Positions 9,896 to 18,063 of a stretch of DNA of 18,063 nucleotides are shown here, piece by piece. Position 1 is the first letter of the stretch; each line of letters begins with the position of its first letter. A model generated the notes under the pieces. That model worked only from the letters and a program-made list of their open reading frames with translations. It was not told the DNA's origin and made no database searches. The stretch spans positions 1 to 18,063 of the forward strand of contig CALSCQ010002375.1 in assembly GCA_943704525.1 (NCBI GenBank), given 5' to 3'. Source of the DNA: Pigoraptor vietnamica. Lineage: Eukaryota > Opisthokonta > Filasterea. The translations under genes and the position numbers were made by a program.

Positions 9896-9949
9896 ACAAT
9901 ATTGGCGATGACATGCAATCGGCACACAATCTAAGATGCCCAATATTGT
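9896..9949. repeat. Perfect 10-bp inverted repeat
   Basis: ACAATATTGG at 9896-9905 is exactly repeated in inverted orientation as CCAATATTGT at 9940-9949, with a 34-nt spacer. The arms are AT-rich in a GC-rich region. It sits about 160 bp after the CABIN1 stop and could form a hairpin in the 3' UTR or be a protein-binding site. Chance cannot be excluded. Confidence 0.6.
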
Positions 9950-10262
9950 AACCGTAACGCGCCTGCGCCATCACACATAAGGTACCCGCAATGGCAGCCA
10001 TGAAGTGTGACAACAGTGCATTTTCTTTACGTTCCAAACAAATCGTCGGGTGATTGTTGTGATGATGTGGTCATTGTCGACGCAGACAGAGGCAATCGAG
10101 AGTGCCAGGCCTGCTTTAATGAATGACGCCCTTCTGCGAGCACGCCCACGTCCCCGCGCCACGCACGCGGCAACACAAGGGCAGCGCTCGGTCGGTACAA
10201 AGGAGAACGCCGTGGACACCCGTCCGTCACTTGGGTCTCGCGTGTGCCTGGCTCGACCTGTT

Positions 10263-10517
10263 ATGGGATCTGCCAATTCCATTGCCACTGTCCAGACTGT
10301 TACTGCGCGCCAGTTTCATGCCGACTTTGACCTTATCACCTCTGTTCGTGCGCTTCTTACACAGGCTGACATCAAAAAAGACCCTGGCGCGTACATCGAA
10401 GCCGTTTGGCGAAGGGCGTCACGGGAACATGGGTGGGCTGAAAGGGGCGAAGTGAGGCGGAGGCACTCGGAATTACACCAACAAGGCAGCCGGCCTCGCC
10501 GTGCGACTGCTTGCTAA
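10263..10517 (+). CDS. Hypothetical 84-residue ORF, doubtful
   Basis: An open frame from ATG 10263 to TAA 10515-10517 encodes a protein starting MGSANSIATVQTVTARQF. The first 50 residues look protein-like, with mixed hydrophobic and charged residues and a possible helix around LITSVRALL. The last 30 are Arg/Gly-rich, as is usual for non-coding GC-rich DNA here. Gly at position 2 would allow N-myristoylation. I recognise no family. Its third codon positions look less GC-rich than those of CABIN1. An acceptor-like acacag inside it (about 10361-10366) means it may instead be part of a spliced gene, or a relic. The frame is also open upstream to 10050, but without recognisable content. Confidence 0.25.
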   Translation: MGSANSIATVQTVTARQFHADFDLITSVRALLTQADIKKDPGAYIEAVWRRASREHGWAERGEVRRRHSELHQQGSRPRRATAC

Positions 10518-10640
10518 TAATAGGCTCACTCCTCGCTGCAATCCACGCACAGCGAGAGTGCGCAACATCCCTGCACGCCACAAGTGCACAAGCATGCACC
10601 GGCCGTCAAATACAGTGCCGGTTTATAAGACGACTCGCAC

Positions 10641-11431
10641 TTATGCGCCGTCGTCGCCCATCTCGTCGTCGCCCAACTCTTCCCCATCGCCCTCCATCTC
10701 TGCGTCTTCGAGCGCCGCCGCGGCAGACGACTCGCCACTCTCCGCTAGCCGCGTGCACGGAAGGCTCTGCAAGAATTTGAGCTCCCCTGTCCACGCGCGC
10801 AGTGCACGCACGCCGTTCGGTCGCAACAGATCGGGGATGCGAAACCCGCTCCGATACTCCGCCGCCTCCTGTTCTTTCAGCAGAACGAGCGTGTCTTCAC
10901 GCGACGCTTTCGGACGCGAGCGTGCAGCAGCGTGCACTTGCCGAATCTCCTCCAGCTCGGCGTCGTGGCGCGACAGAAACGCACGAATGAGGCTGTGCAC
11001 GTCGGCCAGCGTAAGCACAGCGGCGTCTTCCAGAAGGTTGTCTTTGAACCACATGGCGCGGCGACCAAAGGCAACCACCGCCGCCGAGCGCTCGTTCTTT
11101 TGGCGGGTGAGTTTTGCGCCGCGGGCGAAGCTGCGATTCATGCGACGCGCCTCACGTGACTTCGGGTGGACGTTCTTCTTCTTTGCCGCGGTGGCCTTTG
11201 CGAGCGCCTGCGCCTTCGCCTTCTTTTCCTGTACTTTGCCCTGTGAAGCGACGGAACGAATGTGAGCATTGGTAAATGTCGTTCTCAGTTGCGATTGGGA
11301 GTTGAAATGACTGCGCATTTTCTCGGAACAGCCGAGTGCGTGCAGCAAATGTGCTCTACAAACACATGCATGCACATGCGCACGCTCACTCGCAGCACAT
11401 GCACACAGGCACAGCGCACATACGCTACCAT
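10641..11431 (-). CDS. TMA16: TMA16 family ribosome biogenesis factor
   Basis: Tma16 is a nuclear/nucleolar protein that associates with pre-60S ribosomal particles. The main exon, 11240-10641, encodes 199 residues plus TAA, after acceptor cttcacag. Family landmarks are visible: KNVHPKSREARRM near the N-terminus, MWFKDNLL, a DVHSLIRAFLSRHDAELEEI helix, SREDTLVLLKEQE, and FRIPDLLRPNGVRALRAW, followed by an acidic tail (EDAEMEGDGEELGDDEMGD). My first exon is 11431-11420 (ATG and three more codons), ending before a GTGCGC donor. This gives a 203-residue protein, the size I remember for the human one. Alternatives are a donor right after the ATG (GTAGCG) or unspliced use of the in-frame ATG at 11318, which would add 26 unconserved residues. 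It lies 321 bp downstream of TRAPPC9 on the same strand and convergent with CABIN1. The identity is secure; the first exon is inferred. Confidence 0.92.
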
Positions 11432-11752
11432 TTTCGAGGCTTGAGCTTCGCGCCAAACCGTGTTCCGTTGCCTTGAATCCTTCTTCAAAAAGTTGCAATC
11501 ACGACACGTGCGGTGGTAACATGGTGTTACAGCCACGAATGCAGTTTTTTTGAATCTATTTGCGGACTCTGTTCAATGTTCGAGTCCCCAAAAAGCCAAA
11601 AAGTGCTGGGCGATTGCGTGCCGCGCCGCGTGCGCCTTTCTCTTCGGTAAATCTGAGACTTTTTCGATAACGACGTTTGGCTCCATGCTTACTGTGAGAG
11701 ACTGTCGCCAACAACACTAAACTTCGAGAAATTGGCTGGTGACGATCATTCA
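11432..11752 (-). promoter_or_regulatory. TRAPPC9-TMA16 spacer
   Basis: These 321 bp lie between the TRAPPC9 stop and the proposed TMA16 start, both on the minus strand, so they must hold the TRAPPC9 3' UTR and the TMA16 promoter and 5' UTR. The sequence is clearly more AT-rich than its surroundings, with short A/T runs at about 11546-11552 and near 11660. I see no TATA box or defined motif. Confidence 0.4.
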
Positions 11753-14700
11753 TCATCGCGCATGCAGCACGAGCGCGCTTGGGCTCCAGTGGATTTGCGG
11801 GTCCCCCGGCGTCACTGCGGCCGCACACATCGAGGGGTGCGCCAGGCGCGAGCTGCACGCAAACTTGAACGAGCCCTCGGCAAGGAACATGAAGCGCACC
11901 GAGTGCGTCGCCGAGCCGCCAGGAGGGATCTGCGCGCGCAACTCAAATGCATCAGTACCACTCACAGAAAAGCATAACAACATCAGGCACCGACGTCGTG
12001 GCAAGCACCGACACAAAACAGAAACACTTTCGCCCACCTCCGGGACAACGGCCTCGAGCGAACCGACCCACGCCAGACGCCCGTCCATGTGCCCGTCGTG
12101 TCGTCCGTTGTCGTGGTCCTGGTACGGCTGCAGAGACACCAGCAGGGGACCCATCGCAGTCGCTGCGTGGCCGCGTAAAGGCGTGTGAGCGCGCGACAGT
12201 GGGGCTTGATATAAGTTACCACAGCTCAAGCGGAAGGTTGACGAGGCACCCCTACTACAAAACAAAAAGAAAAATAAGAACGTGACAACTAGGGTACGCA
12301 CCGGTGGCGTTGGTGATGACCGCGCTGACGACGACAAACTTGTGCAAGGGCGCGCGCCCGTCGAGCTCGTCGCCTGTCTCCGCGTCCTTCGCGCCGACCG
12401 AAAAGAGCATCGTGTCTTTCATCAGGCGCTCGAGCATCGCCGCAGTGAGCGAGAGGCGATCGAGTGTCAGCGCCCCGCGCGACTTCCACGACGGGTGGGG
12501 CGGGGAGTCAAGGCAATTCGGCATCGTGAGAACAGCTGCAAACAGGCGCTGCACCGCGTCATTCACCGAGCAGAGGGAGTTGCACACAAGAGGGGACAAT
12601 AGAGCAAAACAATGGCCAACAACCGCGTTGCACATAGTCCTTAGCCAACAGCCGGGGTGTTGCCCCACTGGCACAGTGTGTGTGGAGGGCTCAACAGAGG
12701 AGCGGATATCAGGTGCCACTCGACGCGGACCATGTCGCGCAACTTGGACGCATACCACGCCCGCATGTTCTCCAGGCGCTCCTGCAAACGCGAGTTCAAT
12801 TAGAACCCTCGTCAAAGGGCGGCAACACAACCACACCAGGCACACTGCGACGCCCGCACACACACAGACGCACGCACGGGTTTCTACCAACAGCAACCAC
12901 GTGACCGCCACCCACCGCCTCCGGGTTCGCCTTGGACTTGGGGTTGGATCGCACGTACTGCTTTGTGGGATCCTCCTCATACGGGGTGTCGAACAGCAAG
13001 TCGGGCAGGTTGAAGCGGCTCACGGGCAGAAATATTCTGTTGTTACAAACAAAGAGAAGGGGAGGCGGTCAGCGTACCCACAACGGGTCGACTACAGCGC
13101 GCAAGAGCGAGACTTGGAACAAATGGGCGCGCAAGTCGCAATGTGGCGCACTGCGGTGGTACATTCGTCGGCAAAACCCTCACCTTCGAACGGACTGCGC
13201 GTCTAGGATGAGCTTGTGCACCCACGTGCGCTCCTCGCCACCCGCCAACTCTGCGAGGTATCGGACGAAAACGGTCAGCGAGAGTGCAGCAAGCTCGACA
13301 AGTGACGAAGCAACGCAGTCACACATGGTGCCATATGCACACATACTGCTATAGTGCACACGCACTCGTAGATCGCACACCGCATATATCGCAACAGCCC
13401 GCACACGCACCCGCAGGGCAATTCACGGTAAACTTGAGATTGAAGTTGTGGCTCGAGTCGTTGATGGCGTCAAACAGCAGCAGGCACGCGCCGTCGTCCC
13501 CGGCGTTGTCCAGCACATTGCCCGCCGCGAGCTCCTGCTTCGACGCGCGCGCAACGGCGGCGGCGGCGGCGGCAGCGGCGGCTGCGACCGTCTCTGCGTC
13601 TGCAGTTGTCTCGGCGCCTTCTTCTGCGACGGCATTGGCCATCGTCGCCGTGATGAGGCGCGCCGACACGGAGCCCGCGCGCAGGCGCCGCTGGAAGTCG
13701 TTGGTGATGTCACGTGAGGGCTTGGGAGGCGCGGCGGTGGCGGAAATGGAGCGGCGAAAGTCGGCGTCGACGGGGACGTCCTGTATGTCGAACCCGGCAA
13801 AGCGAATGGTGCGCGACACGCGGAGGGAGATGCGCAGATCGGCCACGCGGGAGTAATCGGCGACCTCGTCGCAGCCGTACTCGAACGAGAACGTGCCGCC
13901 GCTGTTGGCGAGTGCGCGGTGTCCATGTGAGCGAGGACGAAACGAGGTGAGTTGAAAAAAAACGAAGGGTGTGTTACAAGACGGTTTGCAGCATAACTCA
14001 ATGTACCAGCGTGCACACAGCAGGGGATGTGCACAAGCGCACCTGTCAAACAGCGCCGTGATGTAGAGGGGGAACGTGAGCTTGTCGCCCGGCGCAAGCG
14101 GAAGGCACCGTTCGATGAGCTCAGTATCCCACTGGAACTGCGTCAGCGCACGCGCCGGCGTAACGCCCTCGCCGGTGACGCTGTGCTTGATGGTCACGTG
14201 GTGCACGGGAATGACCCCGACGTTCGTCAGCGTGATGCGGCACTCGAAACTGCGCAGGGTAGCGCGTGTCACGTGAGCACTGTGTTCGATGAGACACAAT
14301 ACGCGCCACATTCATCTAGCAGCGATTACAAGGCGTCACGCGAACAGCGTCACAAGAGCAAACACTGCCCACTTTTCTCCCTCGCAGAGGTTGAGCTGCG
14401 TCGCGCGCGTTGTGTCGGACGGCAACTGCTCGACCGCCATGCAGGGCAGGGGCTCGATGACTCTGATGTCTGCGGAGAGGAGGGCGGGCGTGGGTTGGAA
14501 TGCGAGGGATGACGGCGAGGAAAAGGGCGTTCGACGTTGCAATAAACACGGGACGAGAATTGATGCGAATATCACCACCGACAGGCCATCCGCTACTCAT
14601 TCACACATCCACAATTTAAAAAAGACGCAAGGCGCAACGTAAAGGCGAACGAGAACAATTTTCGACGAGCTACAGCCGCAGACGCACCCTTCGCCGGCAG

Positions 14701-17700
14701 GAGGTGCTCGGAGTCGACCCCAAACGTGCGCACGACGCAGCCCCGGATGGTGAGCTGGCCCGCGGCGAGGGGCTTCCCGAACAGCGACACTTGGCGGGCG
14801 AAGGTGCGCGGGGGGAGCACAAGCGCCGTCGGGTACGGCTGAAACGCCACACCGGAGGTGCTGCGGAGACACGCAAGCAACAGTCAGCAGGTTGTTCCCA
14901 ACGGCTTTTGTGCACATGCGCGCCGTCATCGTTGGGCGCGTGACCGCCGAGTAACGGGTTGGGGGGTAACAAGCAGTAACGGAAAGAGGGCATCCGACGA
15001 TTCGCAGTCGCGCGTGCACACACCTCAGCGTCATTCGCTCGATGCAGAGCTCAAAGGCCATGGGGTTTGAAACGACGGCGGTGACTTCGACGACGTCGTC
15101 TTGCACCCACATGATCTCCTCCTAACACGGCATGTGGGCACACCGTGGGTGGGACAGTCAGTCGGGGGGGATTACACAGAGGCGGCTGGAACAAATCGAA
15201 CAAAATAGGCTGGCATGAATGGATTACAAAGGTGCGAAGAGGAAAACGGTGAGGGCGTCGCACCTGCTGCTTTGTCTTTGGCGCAAAAGGCGAGTAGATA
15301 AAGGGGTTCCGCGAGACCGAGACCTTGCGAGAGCGCGTGAGCGTGCGCTTGGTGGGCGCGAGGTGCGGCGGGCCCCTGATCGCCAGCGCAACAAGAAAGC
15401 GCGTCAACGCGAGTTATCGACAACCGGGTCACTGTCCGCAATGCTCATAAGGGTGCTCGTGCAAAGTGTAATCCGACACAACACTCATCGATCCTACACA
15501 AACATACCCTACTCAACCATCGCATACATCCTAACCCTAAACCTGAGACAGTAGCAGACACGCTAGCGGCACCCACCCCGACGGCACAAGCGAGACCACG
15601 TGCGGCATCCGCGCAAACGCCAGCTGTCCGACGGCGGCGGACGCGGATTGCTTCGTGGTGAGCGAGTCGAGGAGCAGGCTGAGGTCTTCCTGCTCGCTCG
15701 CGTTGAGGTGCTCGTGCATGCGGTAGAGAAGGTACGACACGTACTTGACCGTCGTATTGGGCTCTGCGCGGGCACACGGGAACACGCAGTGAGCAGGGAA
15801 TTCGGACAGCGAACGGCGCCCAATTCATGGCACGCTTGCTGCGCCGATGTCACGCAACAACACGCAGGGCCTGGCATGCATGCACGAACACGAAGGCAGA
15901 CAGAGCGCACCGTTCAGGTGTTTCGAGGCAAAAATGAGCTCGCGCAACAGCTTCGACTGAATGGCAGGCCATCCGTTTGTGCGCTCGTCCACGTTCTTGG
16001 CGGCACCGGGCTTGTCGAGAAGGCCGATGCCTGGTCACGTGCGGACGATTAGCACTTAGGCTGCCCATGCCCTCCATACGGACACGCACGCACTTACACA
16101 GCGCACGACAAACACAAACACGACACAGAAGAAGCGACGGCAACCCACCCGCGATGTGCGTGTCTGTGACAACCTGTGCCTCAACATAGCGCCTCAGGTC
16201 GTCGAGGCGGTACGCGCCGAGCGTCGCGAGCAGCAGCCGGTGTGCGGACGCCCAGTTCGTGGCCTCGGCGCCGCGGTCGCACATGGCCGTCATGAGGCGC
16301 ACGCACAGCGCCGCCTTTCGCTCAAAGCGCATCGTCTGGTAGAGGACTGCGAGGTTGCCGTACACTCGCACCTGCGACGCAACGACGCAGACGCCCGTCA
16401 GCATGTGTCAGGCCTCGATTTCGTGAAAAGGGGACATGCCAACTCAAGCGTCAGATCATGCACGCGGCAATGCACACGCACACACACGAGAGATGAGTGC
16501 GACAGTGACAGTAGCACGCACCTTGTCGGCGTCGCTGACCCCCTCGACGCTCGGGGCGTCCTGAAGGGCCCTTGCCGCGTCCAGTGGACGACCGTGCGCA
16601 ATGGCAAAGCGCGCGAGCTTGAACATCGCCTCCACTTGCACCACGCCCGCACCGCGCACCTGCGCACCCGCGTGTTTGCGCGAGTGTCATATAACGCGTC
16701 AACGTGCCCTCTAGTCCGCTACACAGCCCGCATGTTCCAGATGCAGTCATTACACGGGACGCATGACTCCGCTGAACAGCCACGCTCACCTTGTCATAGT
16801 TTGAGATGGCGTCCGTGTATGTGTTAATGACGCTCTGTACGTCGATAGCGGGGCTGCCGTCCTCCGCCGTCTGCGCATCCAAGTGGGGAAACTCAGAACT
16901 GGCAGGCATAAGAGCGGCATGAACCGGATCACCACTGTGTCAACACTAGTCCGCCCACTCACACTTGCGCACATGCATATGCATCCACAGAGGTGCACGT
17001 GCGCGCGCACACACATTGCACACACCCTTTTCAACAGCGCGCAGCAGTGACCCTCGAGAGCGCCACCAAGCCACAACCAATCGTTTGCCGACCGCGCCTG
17101 TTCGATTGCCTCTTCAAAGCTGCGCGCGATGCCATCAGTCACGACATGTCGGATGCGCTTCAAACCACTGGTGTTCATCGACTCCCCCACGCAGTGCAGA
17201 CACACCGTAAAGCACAACACCGGCCAACTGTCGTCTAACTTTGCAACTCCCACTCTCACTTACTCGGCAGCGCACATGCACTTACAGTGAACTGCATGCA
17301 CACACGCGCCAGTGCTCACGACACTCACTGCAGCTGTGCGTCTGCGGGCGATCCGGCCAGCAGAGATATGTCCCCGAGCATCTTCTCGATGCGCCCGGCA
17401 ATACGGCGGCGATACCCCGCCGACATGCGCGCCTCGTCCGCGCCCAGCGGCTTCTCAAACGGCACGCTGAGCAGCACGGAGCGGTCGACGGCACGCGCGC
17501 GGTATATCGTCCCGAGAATTTTGAGAATGCTCGCAGCAAAGTCCATGAGGACGGTGCCGACATAGAACGCAACCTGCGCGTCAGGGAAGGTGGACATGCA
17601 CGGCATTAGACGGGTCCAAGGGTCTCATGCTAGCGTGCGAAGGAACGAGAGAGAACCACGAAGCGCAACGCTTTCCACTCGCACCAATGGATGCGCAGAG

Positions 17701-17874
17701 GGAGTGCAGTGCAGCGGGTGGAGAGGGGACAGTACACGAGGGACGCAGCGCGCACCTGCTGCCTGTCCTGATTGGGGATGAGCACCACGTTCTTCTCGTC
17801 ATCCGGCTGGTTCTCCGCGGGCTCAAAGGCAAGGCACCGCACGTCCAGCGCGGTCGGAAACTGCGGATCGCGCA
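11753..17874 (-). CDS. TRAPPC9: TRAPP complex subunit 9 (Trs120/NIBP)
   Basis: TRAPPC9/Trs120 is specific to TRAPPII, which acts at the late Golgi and recycling membranes as a Rab11/Ypt31 activator. I place 20 exons (minus, descending): about 17874-17756, 17573-17329, 17119-17026, 16891-16790, 16659-16522, 16371-16149, 16030-15911, 15763-15577, 15375-15264, 15121-15024, 14860-14688, 14469-14373, 14249-14043, 13901-13411, 13250-13184, 13036-12916, 12781 to about 12650, 12482 or 12548-12302, 12162-12038, 11941-11753 (TGA). Nearly all junctions close in phase. Family landmarks in order: ALDVRCLAFEP, SLLAGSPADAQLHF, WLWLGGALEG, LLRELIFASKHLN, FIYSPF, IMWVQDDVVEV, RTFGVDSEHLL, CEGENFECRITLTNVG, ACLLLFDAIND, and PYQDHDNG near the C-terminus. 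Total is about 1080 residues against about 1150 in human. The N-terminal part is not found; an in-frame ATG at 17989 precedes unconserved, intron-like sequence, so the true 5' end probably lies past the window. Exon 14 has a 10-Ala run. The exon 17/18 junction is unresolved. Confidence 0.94.
13556..13585 (-). repeat. Poly-alanine tract in TRAPPC9 exon 14
   Basis: Ten consecutive Ala codons, mostly GCC/GCG, lie inside an Ala/Glu/Thr-rich linker before the conserved ACLLLFDAIND segment. They look like a GCN trinucleotide expansion in a low-complexity loop and are probably length-variable. Confidence 0.85.
15530..15544 (+). repeat. Short telomere-like motif in a TRAPPC9 intron
   Basis: CCTAACCCTAAACCT occurs in the intron at 15376-15576. 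It reads AGGTTTAGGGTTAGG on the transcript strand. It holds one TTAGGG-type and one TTTAGGG-type unit only, too short to call an interstitial telomere. Confidence 0.4.
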
Positions 17875-18063
17875 CTGCCCGTGTGAGCATTGGTGCGATA
17901 CCATTGTGCAAATTTGCATGCGTGTGCGAGAACAGTGCGCACATACACAGGCAGAGTGCGAATTTAGAGGGGAAGAAATTCGTACTCATCGGCCACCTTC
18001 CGCACAAACCCTTTCGTCAAGCACCACAACACAATCCCTCCCCTCCCCCCCCCCCCACCCACT
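17875..18063 (-). other. Unresolved TRAPPC9 5' region at window edge
   Basis: Read on the minus strand, this segment starts with a long G-rich run (C-rich on plus, 18036-18059) and then a GT-rich, intron-like stretch. Acceptors cgggcag (ending at 17875) and atccgcag (ending at 17861) both fit the first conserved TRAPPC9 segment. A GTGCGG donor at about 18009 could end a previous exon, but no conserved N-terminal sequence is recognised. Confidence 0.4.

Larger units (their letters stand above)
9735..10640. other. Convergent spacer between CABIN1 and TMA16
   Basis: This 906-bp stretch holds the 3' flanks of two genes facing each other. It contains copy 2 of the gene-end duplication, an inverted repeat at 9896-9949, and a weak 84-codon open frame at 10263-10517. 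A TTATAAA occurs on the minus strand about 12 nt after the TMA16 stop, and TATAAAA lies 24 nt after the CABIN1 stop. Either could serve as a variant polyadenylation signal, but two cases prove nothing. Nothing else is recognisable. Confidence 0.5.

Noticed and set aside
11566-11592. tRNA B-box-like sequence (GTTCGAGTCCCC)
   Set aside because: The flanking bases cannot pair as a T stem, and no acceptor stem, anticodon arm or A box lies upstream.
12255-12980. A single 241-codon minus-strand ORF in the TRAPPC9 region
   Set aside because: Only its last part (from 12548 or 12482 to 12302) carries TRAPPC9 sequence. The rest covers introns and exons that belong to another frame.

Overview
The window is nuclear DNA from a GC-rich, intron-rich eukaryote, probably single-celled. 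The evidence is four eukaryote-only gene families, GT-AG introns throughout, and long GT microsatellite tracts. There is no bacterial operon structure, tRNA, rRNA or CRISPR. I cannot name the lineage. TRAPPC9 and CABIN1 resemble the animal and plant proteins along their whole length, so a protist or alga of uncertain position is the safest reading.

Layout from left to right. (1) 118-772, plus: the last two exons of TRAPPC3 (Bet3), the core subunit of the TRAPP vesicle-tethering complex; its 5' half lies outside the window. (2) 773-1472: intergenic, with a CA-rich tract and a poly-C run. (3) 1473-3248, minus: an F-box plus leucine-rich-repeat gene whose reading frame changes five times, most likely a young pseudogene. 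(4) 3249-3564: a short divergent spacer. (5) 3565-9734, plus: a five-exon CABIN1/HIR3 homologue of the HIRA histone-chaperone complex. Its second intron carries a 93-bp minisatellite. Its fourth intron carries a (GT)38 tract and hides a last exon encoding an acidic tail with a SUMO-interaction-like motif. (6) 9735-10640: a convergent spacer with a duplicated gene end, an inverted repeat and one doubtful 84-codon ORF. (7) 10641-11431, minus: TMA16, a ribosome-biogenesis factor. (8) 11753 to about 17874, minus: TRAPPC9 (Trs120/NIBP), about 20 exons; its 5' end is not resolved and probably lies past the right edge.

The genes do not form one pathway, but two of them (TRAPPC3 and TRAPPC9) encode subunits of the same TRAPPII complex, about 11 kb apart. 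The intact genes share an unusual splice signature: 22 of 23 well-placed 5' splice sites read GTGNG. Introns are short (96-385 nt), GU-rich on the sense strand, and usually end in cgcag or a similar acceptor. Exon coordinates were built by hand from reading-frame continuity and remembered family conservation. No alignment or database search was run.
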